A stretch of 5,721 nt of DNA from Hyphomicrobium sp. (GCA_030609245.1 JAUWCP010000161.1:1-5721), one strand, 5' to 3'. Counted from the stretch's first letter, positions 1 to 5,697 are shown. Notes: generated from the letters alone by a model not told the origin. A program made the numbers and translations.

Positions 1-92
1 GCAGACGGCGTCAGCCCCATCTTTTCTAAGACGGCAGCCGCCTTCTTCTTGGTCTTGGCATCAATCCTCGCACGCACAACATCATCATTCAT
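1..92 (-). CDS. RelB/DinJ-family antitoxin, N-terminal part (runs off the window)
   Basis: Only the first 30 codons are inside the window; the gene continues past base 1. The protein begins MNDDVVRARIDAKTKKKAAA and continues VLEKMGLTPS. This closely follows E. coli DinJ (VRARID, then VL..MGLT.SD), so residues 4-10 should be the DNA-contacting beta strand of a ribbon-helix-helix fold, followed by its first helix. In this family the antitoxin binds and neutralises a YafQ/RelE-type mRNA interferase and represses its own operon. The toxin gene would be expected just beyond base 1, which cannot be seen. The start is the ATG at 92-90, with AGGAGG seven bases upstream. The family call is confident; a working toxin partner is inference. 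Confidence 0.88.
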   Translation of the reverse strand, partial: MNDDVVRARIDAKTKKKAAAVLEKMGLTPS

Positions 93-117
93 GAGAGTGC
101 CTCCTAACTACTACTGG

Positions 118-151
118 GCTACAATGTAGCTCAATAGGCACAATTCCACAA
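118..151 (-). promoter_or_regulatory. Probable antitoxin promoter with palindromic operator
   Basis: A perfect inverted repeat, GCTACA-A-TGTAGC, occupies 118-130, 26 bases upstream of the antitoxin start codon. On the minus strand a -35-like TTGTGG (151-146) and a -10-like TACATT (128-123) are separated by 17 bases, so the palindrome lies across the -10 box. RelB/DinJ antitoxins repress their own operon by binding such palindromes, so this is a natural autoregulatory operator. The palindrome is seen directly. The promoter boxes are weak matches (three and four of six positions), and the regulatory role is inferred. Confidence 0.55.
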
Positions 152-279
152 ATTTGAGCCTGGCACTCACTCGCCGGCCCCAGGTCCCGCCAAGAATCAC
201 AAAATCATAAATAGTACGCAACCCATGATGGACCTGCCGTCTGCTCCGCGAATGGGGCCAATAAGGAAGGGGGGGAAGC

Positions 280-360
280 ATGCGAGCACTGAAACTCAAA
301 ATGCGGCTAGCGATGTCCACGCGATGGCTGGTCCTGCTGCTCACAATCAAGAGCAGGTAG
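280..360 (+). CDS. Possible 26-residue hydrophobic peptide or gene remnant
   Basis: A short frame opens with ATG at 280, preceded by a very purine-rich ribosome-binding-like stretch (AAGGAAGGGGGGGAAGC), and stops at TAG 358-360. The product has a basic start (MRALKLKMRLAM) followed by a hydrophobic stretch (WLVLLLTI). It could be a tiny membrane peptide or the surviving N-terminal membrane anchor of a degraded larger gene; basic-then-hydrophobic starts like this are common in sensor kinases. Runs of seven G lie before it (269-275) and just after it (366-372). I do not recognise a family. The rest of the stretch between the antitoxin promoter and the lipoprotein (152-436) holds no other gene I can support. 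Confidence 0.25.
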   Translation: MRALKLKMRLAMSTRWLVLLLTIKSR

Positions 361-436
361 CGATTGGGGGGGCTCACTGCTCCCCTTTTGCCTTATACCC
401 GGTACAACCTGCGGGAGGTGCCATTGGGGACGTCCC

Positions 437-903
437 ATGCATTGGCGTATCGCGCTAATCGTTGTGGTGTTGGCAGGATGCTCTACTCCTTATCAGGAGA
501 TGGGCTTCGCGGGGGCGTGAAATCTCAGCAGATCACGGGAAACACGTTCCGCATCGTTTCACGTGGCAACGCCTACACCAGCAACGTTAAAATCCAAGAT
601 TATACGCTGCTAAAGGCGGCCGAGACGACCAGGGCTGCTGGTGCCACGCACTTCATGATCGTCAGTTCAGAGGACGCGACGCGAACTGGCTACATTGAAA
701 CCGCTTCGACCGCACGGACCACCGTAAGCGGAAACACGGCTCACACGACGTTTGATCCTGGAGCAAAGATCCAATTGGTGAAACCAGGACAGGACACTTA
801 CATCAGGGTTTTCACCATAGCTGCCGGTCAATCGCCGCCGCCAGGATCTATGTCGGCGGCCGAGATCATTCAATTCGTTGGGAGCCGTGTGAAGAACGGC
901 TAG
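437..903 (+). pseudogene. CC0125/CC1285-like lipoprotein, broken by a frameshift
   Basis: Two frames together give one lipoprotein. From ATG 437 the first reads MHWRIALIVVVLAGCSTPYQ, with a very short signal peptide and a lipobox (LAGC, lipidated Cys15 at 479-481), and stops at TGA 518-520 soon after GFAGA. The second continues the protein as GGVKSQQITGNTFRIVSRGN and on through NAYTS, DYTLLKAAE and THFMIVSS to the TAG at 901-903. Adding one G to the run at 511-515 restores a single 155-residue protein. The order of lipobox, F.IVSRGNAYTS and LLKAAE...GATHF matches small envelope lipoproteins of the CC0125/CC1285 type, whose function is unknown to me. No strong ribosome binding site precedes 437; GGGGA at 426-430 is the best candidate. 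The shift may be real decay or a sequencing error in the G run. GTGGGC/GCCCAC (904-909 and 947-952) could form a hairpin just after the stop. Confidence 0.68.
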
Positions 904-970
904 GTGGGCTACACGAGACTGCCGGAATTCGCGCGAGGTTCATCTCGCCCACGTAGAAAGCTTAGGCAAT

Positions 971-1159
971 CGCCTTTGGCTGCGTTGTAACTCGTGCGGG
1001 CACAGCATTACGCCCGAGCCTCGTGAGTTTGCCAGCGAACATCATCTGGATATGGAAACGCCGCTGCTGATCGTGCGCCGGCTGAAATGCACTCATTGCA
1101 ACGAGCGCAAGGCGCACTGTTGGCCGGAGCCATATGGGATTGATCTGAAAGGTCCGTAA
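971..1159 (+). pseudogene. Small zinc-ribbon-like protein, start codon missing
   Basis: In this frame the DNA encodes RLWLRCNSCGHSITPEPREF, then about 20 residues, RRLKCTHCNERKAHCWPEPYG and a TAA stop at 1157-1159. The two CxxC pairs (the first at 986-997) suggest a four-cysteine zinc ribbon of about 60 residues, and the WPEPYG tail resembles small rhizobial hypothetical proteins. There is no ATG, GTG or TTG in frame ahead of the first cysteine pair. The frame stays open upstream, reading VHLAHVESLGN just before the stated start, so the true N terminus may lie near 938 with a mutated start. The only in-frame ATG (1052) would drop the first CxxC. I treat it as a 5'-decayed gene, although an unusual start codon is possible. 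Zinc binding is inferred from the cysteine spacing. Confidence 0.5.
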
Positions 1160-1172
1160 CGCGACGGACCTT
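1149..1172. terminator. Hairpin between convergent genes, possible two-way terminator
   Basis: AAGGTCCGT (1149-1157) and ACGGACCTT (1164-1172) form a perfect 9-bp stem with a six-base loop. It overlaps the stop codon of the zinc-ribbon gene on the plus strand and lies 17 bases past the stop of the minus-strand gene ending at 1189. The position suits a shared terminator for convergent transcripts. There is no long U tract on either side, so it may be weak or Rho-assisted. Confidence 0.45.
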
Positions 1173-1188
1173 AAGCGTTGCGCCTGTC

Positions 1189-1464
1189 TTATTGGTCGTA
1201 ACGCTTGCTGTTCGCCGGTTGCATCATCCGCGGCAGCTCTTCTTGGTTTAGAGTGCCCGGATTGCCATAGTGGTTTGTTGGCTGCAGCTGTTGCGGCTCC
1301 GGCGCCGGAAACAACGCACGAAACTCGGCCAGGCATTCGTCCATGGTTTGTGACATCTTGGCCTGAATTTGCGCAATGCGCATCATGATCTCTCGTGCAC
1401 CCTCAAGATCACCCATGAAGGCTTCGGTTGCCTCATTCAATTTCCGAGTTGCGTTTCCGCTCAT
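1189..1464 (-). CDS. Hypothetical protein, 91 residues
   Basis: I do not recognise this protein. It starts at ATG 1464-1462 with a good ribosome binding site, GAGGGG, six bases upstream, and ends at TAA (1191-1189). Residues 1-50 (MSGNATRKLNEATEAFMGDL, then a run rich in E, I, M and Q) should be helical and possibly coiled-coil, with spaced hydrophobic residues through IMMRIAQIQAKMSQTMDECL. Residues 52-91 are rich in P, Q and N (PAPEPQQLQPTNHYGNPG) and are probably disordered. There is one cysteine, and no signal peptide or membrane segment. It is the last gene of the minus-strand run and ends at the hairpin shared with the plus-strand zinc-ribbon gene. The ribosome binding site and sensible composition support a real gene, perhaps a structural or regulatory accessory protein. 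Confidence 0.62.
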   Translation of the reverse strand: MSGNATRKLNEATEAFMGDLEGAREIMMRIAQIQAKMSQTMDECLAEFRALFPAPEPQQLQPTNHYGNPGTLNQEELPRMMQPANSKRYDQ

Positions 1465-1475
1465 TCGTGCCCCCT

Positions 1476-1793
1476 CGTCCGAAATCTCGTCGGCACTCTA
1501 AACTGATTTGCCCGCACTCACGCCGCCTATCTGGCATTTTCATCTCAAACCCGCTTGCGCTCTCCGCCTCTCTATCGCTAGAGGGGAGAATGCATCTGCA
1601 ACAGCCTCTTTCCATTGAGATGAAACGCTCTCACTATTGCTAGCCCCTCCCTTATTCTGGGGTCCAGTCGCCGCGGCCGGCGCTGCCCCCGGCACCTCCG
1701 TACCGCGAGCACCACGTGCGCAAAGCTTGCGTGGCTCGGGCGGCTTTGAACTACCGTGTCATCATCGTCTCGGCCAGTTTGCAACTCGCCTCG
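1476..1793. other. Gene-free interval
   Basis: This stretch of about 320 bases separates two minus-strand genes. Frames on both strands are open over short distances, but their translations are low-complexity, arginine-rich and lack plausible ribosome binding sites, as expected by chance in GC-rich DNA. A short inverted repeat (CCTCT...AGAGG, about 1567-1584) is the only structure I noted. The part next to 1464 presumably carries the leader and promoter of the 91-residue gene, but I see no convincing -35/-10 pair. Confidence 0.5.
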
Positions 1794-2027
1794 TCAATGT
1801 GCCCTCGCTAGTGCGTCCTGCCATTTGTCAGCGGTGGACAGGCCCAGATGCGTGACCCGCATCCAGGTCGTGCCCTCCACCAGCTTGAATTCTGCCAGGC
1901 CGTCGCCCTCCATATCGAGCATGACCTTGGCGAACTCGCTGTCATCGAGGTCGGGCATCTGTCGTCTCAGGGCGTCCCTGAGTATCCATCCGTCTTGATG
2001 TAAAGCATGTTCAGTGGATCCCCTCAT
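1794..2027 (-). CDS. Small winged-helix-like protein, 77 residues
   Basis: From ATG 2027 the protein begins MRGSTEHALHQDGWILRDAL and ends DKWQDALARAH, stopping at TGA (1796-1794). The pattern is a helix (GWILRDALRRQM), an acidic turn, a second helix (DSEFAKVMLDMEGDGL), then two strands joined by a turn (AEFKLVEGTTWMRVTHLG). This resembles a compact winged-helix DNA-binding fold, judged from pattern alone. The frame is also open to a TTG at 2081, which has AGGAGGGAAGG about ten bases upstream and would add 18 arginine-rich residues (MGSRWRRNRGEL). I prefer 2027 because the protein-like region starts there, although its own ribosome binding site (GGCGGGGG) is poor. It may be a small regulator of the element; function unknown. 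Confidence 0.55.
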   Translation of the reverse strand: MRGSTEHALHQDGWILRDALRRQMPDLDDSEFAKVMLDMEGDGLAEFKLVEGTTWMRVTHLGLSTADKWQDALARAH

Positions 2028-2332
2028 CTTTGGCCCCCGCCGTTGCAGTTCCCCTCTGTTACGCCGCCATCTTGAGCCCAATTACGCAGCGCCTTCCCTC
2101 CTCGCGCGACTCGATGGTCTTATTTTACGTGATTCACCCGCGGCATCGGGGCCCCAGACCCGGGGAGAATGGGTGGGCTTCCCTTTCTCATAAGCGCGAA
2201 TAAGCCCAAGATTCCGATGCGCGGCTAGGGTAGCTCCCGAAAGCTTGGCACTCCACCAGGTCGCCGCGCGTTTCCCTTGCGTGATCACGTGCCCTTATCT
2301 GCCGTGCTGAAGCCCTCACGGGCTCCAAACCT

Positions 2333-2614
2333 TCAACTGACAAGCGCTGCAACTAGCGTCAGCGGCACGAATACAAACCACACCAAAATTAGAGCTGGTC
2401 CTGAGATGCAGTTTAGGGGGTAGTACCTGCGATCGGAGGCACATACGCAAATAAAAGAGGCGATAAGCCATCCAGCGAAAAAGCCCATAACGGCTTCGAG
2501 TCTCGGCGAACTGATAAAGTACGCCCCAGCAACGATTGAGGGCGGCACAGCTATGAACGCCCATTCCAAAGCGGATCCGTATCTATTCTTGAAGCTTTGC
2601 CAGCGTTCTTGCAT
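2333..2614 (-). CDS. Small membrane protein with three predicted helices
   Basis: The protein is 93 residues from ATG 2614-2612 to TGA (2335-2333). After a polar, cationic N terminus (MQERWQSFKNRYGS) come three hydrophobic segments at about residues 16-35 (WAFIAVPPSIVAGAYFI), 42-60 (VMGFFAGWLIASFICVCAS) and 70-92 (SGPALILVWFVFVPLTLVAA), joined by short loops containing SSPRLE and DRRYYPLN. GGAAGAAG lies about 11 bases upstream of the start. The gene begins inside the 3' end of the HNH endonuclease gene, with a 32-base overlap in another frame, so translation is probably coupled. The frame is open further upstream to 2719, but that part shadows the HNH gene. Holin-like or immunity-type roles would suit the size and context, but no family is recognised. 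Confidence 0.6.
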   Translation of the reverse strand: MQERWQSFKNRYGSALEWAFIAVPPSIVAGAYFISSPRLEAVMGFFAGWLIASFICVCASDRRYYPLNCISGPALILVWFVFVPLTLVAALVS

Positions 2615-3390
2615 GCAATCTACAGCTTCTTCCAGTGGAAATGCCGGACTGGGCGATTGCCTTTGTAGCGTTCTCGCTGGCGGTGAGAATTTGAAGGTTC
2701 CAAGGCACGTGAAGCCCACCGCAATCCTTACCCTTCAGCGGTTCGATGTGGTCAACGTGGTGCTTAACATTGGTTAGTCTTTCGGCGAGCACCGCCTGTT
2801 CGTAGATGTCTTTGATTTGTTGGCGGTGCTCTTCCGTGAGCCAGGGCGGCGTAGCTTTCAGTTTGCGGGCATCCCGAAGCTTTCTATAAGCGCGGTCCTT
2901 CGCGCGCCCCTTTGCGGTCTTGTTATATTTCGCTCGTGCCTCTTTTTGCGCTTCTGGATTGAGCCTGCGCCGCTCTGCGGCCTTAGCGTTTAGCTCCTCA
3001 CGATTCTCGTCGCGCCATTGTGCACGTAGCCTCAAATACTTTTCACGGTTGTTCCTGCGCCATTTGCGAGTAAGTGCTCGGTTTTTTTCTGGGTACGCTG
3101 CGCGCCACCTCTTGTTCCTTTCCGCATACGCTTCACTGTTGTCTTTGTAGTATTCCGCCATCCAATGTTTATGCCGGGCTTTGTTCTCCGGGTTGGCGTA
3201 ATACGTGGCCTGATATTGCTTGATCCTTTCGCTATTCGTTGCGCGATCATTGGCGTTCATCTGATTGTGGCAAACCACGCACGTCGCGCCACTCGTTAAG
3301 CGCTCCGCTACATGCCCATGCTTGCAGGGCTCGCCCGTAAAGTAACGGGTCAACCCGCGCTTTTGCTTCTTTTCGAGTGATGATGTCCAT
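2583..3390 (-). CDS. HNH endonuclease, phage-type, with a frameshift near the start
   Basis: The main frame, from TTG 3353 to TAG 2585-2583, encodes 256 residues. Residues 10-28 carry a zinc-site pattern (C10, H12, H14, C25, C28) in RYFTGEPCKHGHVAE...CVVC. Residues 45-145 hold about six imperfect 15-residue basic repeats with aromatic spacing (NPENKARHKHW, YPEKNRALTRKW, NREKYLRLRAQW), probably helical and DNA-binding. Residues 199-228 are the HNH nuclease core, HHVDHIEPL...CGGLHVPWNLQILTASEN, with H199, D201, H202, N219 and N228 present. Such proteins cut DNA and are common in phages and mobile elements. The natural start appears to be ATG 3390, which encodes MDIITRKEAKAR in another frame; joining it to GLTRYFTGEPC requires a shift (two bases lost or one gained) at about 3354-3360. 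The tail after 228 (STGRSCRLHART) is less conserved-looking. The break may be real or a sequencing error. Confidence 0.8.
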
Positions 3391-3430
3391 GGGCCCCGTC
3401 CATCCCCATGGCAGTAGTGCTTGCCAAAAG

Positions 3431-3462
3431 GCCCGGACAGCGAGTGCGCTAGCCATCCGGGC
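3431..3462 (-). terminator. Possible terminator upstream of the HNH gene
   Basis: TCCGGGC (3456-3462) and GCCCGGA (3431-3437) pair over 7 bp, and AGCG/CGCT (3439-3442 and 3447-3450) can pair inside. On the minus strand the hairpin is followed directly by CTTTT. It lies between the replication-protein fragment, which ends at 3591, and the HNH start at 3390, where it could end the upstream transcript. The loop is large and the T run is short. Confidence 0.35.
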
Positions 3463-3590
3463 TAGTCTGGTAGGCGCTGCCGGCCGAAGGGAGGACATCC
3501 AGCAGCAGCCAAGCGCCCTATACCGCTGTCATTTGCTCAATGTGTGGCAATCCACTGGAAAAGGCCGGAGCTGAGGGCGACGACTGGAGG

Positions 3591-3881
3591 TTAATGCGCG
3601 CGCGGAATCTTGTAGGCCACAAATCGTCGGCCGTCGCGCCGCTTGCCAACCCTTTTAGTGATCTTGCCAATCTCGCGGCCGATGACATGCCACGAGCGCG
3701 GCTCCCAACCACGCTCTTTGCACAGCTCGCCATAGAACCGCTCAAGGTCTGAGGCCGGCACGTAGCTACCGATGGCATGCTCGCAATGGGTTTGGATTTC
3801 CCGCAACAATGTTTCAGCTTGGTGTTGAGGTTCGGTCTGCGGCGGCGCATAGAGCCAGACTATCGGGAAGCCCTCAATCGC
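3591..3881 (-). pseudogene. C-terminal fragment of a winged-helix protein, possibly a phage or plasmid replication protein
   Basis: The frame is open from just after a TAG at 3884-3882 down to TAA 3593-3591 but has no ATG or GTG start; a TTG at 3809 is the first usual alternative. The credible sequence runs from about 3850: PPQTEPQHQAETLLREIQTH, then YVPASDLERFYGELCKERGW, then HVIGREIGKITKRVGKRRDG and FVAYKIPRAH. The pattern of two helices, a recognition-type helix (SWHVIGREIGKITK) and a strand hairpin (GRRFVAYKIP) looks like the small winged-helix domain that ends many phage-type primases and replication proteins. The naming is inference. Upstream of about 3850 it is antisense to the recombinase, so the two genes probably meet at a recombination junction there and the N-terminal part is gone. 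Arg- and Lys-rich ends fit DNA binding. Confidence 0.5.
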
Positions 3882-4796
3882 CTAGCCGATCTCAACACCG
3901 ATCTAACGGACGCCAGGACGGGCAAGAGGGGCCGCGTCGGCGAATTGCCCGTTGCTTCCCTATCGCCAGCAGCGGTTGACAAGCTTTACGAAATGCTCCG
4001 CTCCAAGGGTGCCGTGCGCCAAGCAAACTATCCAATTGATGTTGCGCGTCGGGCCTGGAAGATTGTAGCCTGCAGATACCCCTCAGAGTTCCTGATTCCC
4101 AATCCATCCAGCCCCCGTGACCGGATCGCGCTCAATCCATTCGTCGGATTGGAACGCGTGCAAAGTGACGGTACGACACTACCTGCTACACGCGAGCAGG
4201 CGTACGCTCTCTCGGAGGCATTGGCTGGCTTGGGGCACCCGGCCTTGGGCGCCGTTCCGATCATCTGCCTTGAGTTGTTGCAGCGTCCCGAGAACGTTCT
4301 CGCTGGTTACCTGTCGTGGACAGATTACCGTCCACCAAAACGGCCGCTGGAGATCAGGATTGACCACAAGAAGACGAAGCTGAGTATTTGGCAACCACTC
4401 GAAGACGAAGAAGGTCAGCTGCTTTACCCAAAACTTGAGGCGTATCTGAAACGCGTTCCTCGTCTTGGCGTTCCGATCGTGCTCTTTGAACCGCTACGCG
4501 GACCTAAGAACCCGGACACAGGTTTACGCACACCACGTCTCTACAGCTTTGAGCACGCCAGGCACCTCGTTCAGAAAGCTCGCAAGGCAGCTGGTCTACC
4601 TGCTCACGTCACTTTCGCGGCTTGCCGACACGGTGGCATGACAGAACTTGGTGATGCAGGTCTCACGGAGGCTCAGGTCATGGCTCTATCCGCACACCAG
4701 ACGCCTGCGGCAGCTCGCATCTATGTCAAACGAACACAACTCCAGCGCATCGCAGCCGCCCGCAAGCGACGCAGTTTCATCGAGAGGAGCGCTTGA
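3777..4796 (+). CDS. Tyrosine recombinase (integrase), 5'-truncated
   Basis: The frame is open from ATG 3777 to TGA 4794-4796 (339 codons), but residues 1-24 only mirror the opposite-strand gene. Recognisable integrase begins near IEPDYREALNRLADL (residue 25, base about 3849). Residues 26-100 look like part of the core-binding domain (LPVASLSPAAVDKLYEML, RQANYPIDVARRAW). The catalytic domain follows, with R170 (LLQRPENV), K199 (HKKTK), R284 (ACRHGG), H307 (SAHQTP) and the nucleophile Y316 (RIYVKRT). Residue 281, the first position of the usual HxxR box, is Ala rather than His. The N-terminal arm-binding part expected of a full-length integrase is absent. No ribosome binding site precedes 3777, so the gene is probably inactive. 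It reads toward the tRNA-Gln remnant 93 bases past its stop, the classical integrase-attachment site arrangement. It resembles rhizobial island integrases I have seen, but no comparison was run. Confidence 0.8.
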   Translation: MLAMGLDFPQQCFSLVLRFGLRRRIEPDYREALNRLADLNTDLTDARTGKRGRVGELPVASLSPAAVDKLYEMLRSKGAVRQANYPIDVARRAWKIVACRYPSEFLIPNPSSPRDRIALNPFVGLERVQSDGTTLPATREQAYALSEALAGLGHPALGAVPIICLELLQRPENVLAGYLSWTDYRPPKRPLEIRIDHKKTKLSIWQPLEDEEGQLLYPKLEAYLKRVPRLGVPIVLFEPLRGPKNPDTGLRTPRLYSFEHARHLVQKARKAAGLPAHVTFAACRHGGMTELGDAGLTEAQVMALSAHQTPAAARIYVKRTQLQRIAAARKRRSFIERSA

Positions 4797-4827
4797 TGAA
4801 ACCCGCTTTGCGAACAGACGGAGGCCA

Positions 4828-4863
4828 AGAGTCAGAATGACACGCACAAACAGAGTCAGAATG
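4828..4863 (+). repeat. 12-bp direct repeat beside the attachment core
   Basis: AGAGTCAGAATG occurs twice, at 4828-4839 and 4852-4863, with a 24-bp period. The pair lies between the recombinase stop (4796) and the tRNA-Gln remnant (4889). Evenly spaced short direct repeats next to an att core are typical of arm-type integrase or excisionase binding sites. The repeat is exact; its role is inferred. Confidence 0.5.
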
Positions 4864-4888
4864 GATTGCGCTCAAGTCCCGGAAATAT

Positions 4889-4933
4889 TGGCTGGGGCGG
4901 GAGGGTTCGAACCTCCGCATGGCGGAATCAAAG
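4889..4933 (-). other. tRNA-Gln 3' remnant, probable attachment-site core
   Basis: On the minus strand this reads as the 3' half of a tRNA-Gln. It has anticodon TTG (4931-4929) in a TTTGAT loop, the 3' anticodon strand TCCGC, the variable loop CATGC, a perfect T stem (GGAGG/CCTCC) around TTCGAAC, the acceptor strand CGCCCCA, discriminator G and CCA (4891-4889). Upstream of the anticodon loop the match stops: bases 4934-4938 do not pair with TCCGC and no 5' half follows. A fragment from anticodon loop to CCA is what integration into a tRNA gene leaves as the att core. It lies between two tyrosine recombinase genes. It cannot make a functional tRNA here. Reading this DNA in the plus direction gives AGAGGFEPPHGG, a known artefact of tRNA translated as protein. 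Confidence 0.8.
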
Positions 4934-5058
4934 GACGAATTTGGAAGTTCGACAGAAGCAAAATCAACCAGTTAGTAGGGCGCCCGTTGCAGACACTGCC
5001 CCTCAATTCAGCACCGTGCGGAACCCAATCCCGCAAAAGTCCCGCACAAACGGTCCGC

Positions 5059-5697
5059 ATGTCCATGGAAGATCAACACGACCACGTACAAGAAAAGAAC
5101 GGCCAACCTTGGAACAAGGGCAAACTGATTGGACCCAAGCCACCCCTTCGACCCAAGCACGTGTGGTCGATCCGAACCAAGCTCCAAGCCCTGGGACGAA
5201 CCAGGGATCTGGCGATTTTCAACTTGGCCATCGACAGCAAGCTGCGCGGCTGTGACGTCGTCGCCCTCAAGGTCGAGGACGTGGCCCCTCATGGATATGC
5301 ACTTGAGCGTGCAACGGTGCGACAGCGAAAAACTGGTCGGTCGGTTCGGTTTGAGTTGAGCGAGCAGACCCGCCAGGCCGTAGAAGACTATCTGCGGGCG
5401 GCCAACAAGAAGCCTGGCAACTTCCTCTTCTCGGCACAACCCGGCTCGCGTCGCTTCATGTCAACGCGCCAATATGCCCGTCTCGTCGCCCGATGGGTCA
5501 CCATGATCGGGCTCGACCCCACCCTTTATGGCACGCATTCCTTGCGGCGAACGAAAGCTACGCTGATCTATCGCCGAACCGGCAACCTGCGCGCCGTCCA
5601 ATTGCTGCTGGGGCATACCAAGATCGAGAGCACTGTTCGTTATCTCGGTGTCGAGGTTGACGACGCACTCGCCATAGCCGAACAAGTTGACGTTTGA
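5059..5697 (+). CDS. Single-domain tyrosine recombinase
   Basis: The protein has 212 residues from ATG 5059; ATG 5065 is an equally possible start. It holds a full catalytic set: R63 (DSKLRGCD), K91 (RQRKTGR), H160 and R163 (THSLRRTK), H186 (LLLGHTK) and the nucleophile Y195 (VRYLGV). It begins NGQPWNKGKLIGPKPPL, typical of a stand-alone group of integrases of about 200 residues that lack the N-terminal core-binding domain and are common in Alphaproteobacteria and xanthomonads. In this chemistry the tyrosine cleaves and rejoins DNA at recombination sites, but the target of this group is unclear to me. No strong ribosome binding site is visible. The open frame extends to 4648, but that part overlaps the first recombinase and reads through the tRNA remnant, so it is not coding. 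No defect is seen, unlike in the neighbouring genes, so this may be the only active recombinase here. Confidence 0.85.
   Translation: MSMEDQHDHVQEKNGQPWNKGKLIGPKPPLRPKHVWSIRTKLQALGRTRDLAIFNLAIDSKLRGCDVVALKVEDVAPHGYALERATVRQRKTGRSVRFELSEQTRQAVEDYLRAANKKPGNFLFSAQPGSRRFMSTRQYARLVARWVTMIGLDPTLYGTHSLRRTKATLIYRRTGNLRAVQLLLGHTKIESTVRYLGVEVDDALAIAEQVDV

Noticed and set aside
111..377. 88-codon minus-strand frame upstream of the antitoxin
   Set aside because: It covers the antitoxin promoter and operator, has no ribosome binding site and a compositionally odd product.
364..903. Continuous plus-strand frame from TTG 364 through the lipoprotein region
   Set aside because: Its first 50 or so residues are out of frame with the signal peptide and lipobox, which are clear from ATG 437 in another frame. 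Only the part after about 511 is genuine.
1578..1784. 68-codon minus-strand frame in the gene-free interval
   Set aside because: Low-complexity, arginine-rich translation without a credible ribosome binding site, as expected by chance in GC-rich DNA.
2082..2288. 68-codon minus-strand frame from GTG 2288 with AAGGGC upstream
   Set aside because: The ribosome-binding match is weak, the arginine- and proline-rich product resembles no family I know, and codon use is unconvincing. A real small gene is not excluded.
2280..2289. Palindrome CGTGATCACG
   Set aside because: Ten-base palindromes arise easily by chance, and no gene start or promoter with a clear relation to it was found.
3534..3752. 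Plus-strand reading with CSMCGNPLEKAG, like half a zinc ribbon
   Set aside because: It has only one CxxC pair, and most of the frame is antisense to the replication-protein fragment, whose reading is more protein-like.
5029..5046. TCCCGCA repeated with an 11-bp period before the second recombinase
   Set aside because: The repeat is too short and isolated to distinguish from chance.
4648..5058. Long N-terminal extension of the second recombinase
   Set aside because: It overlaps the first recombinase in another frame and reads through the tRNA-Gln remnant (AGAGGFEPPHGG), a known translation artefact.
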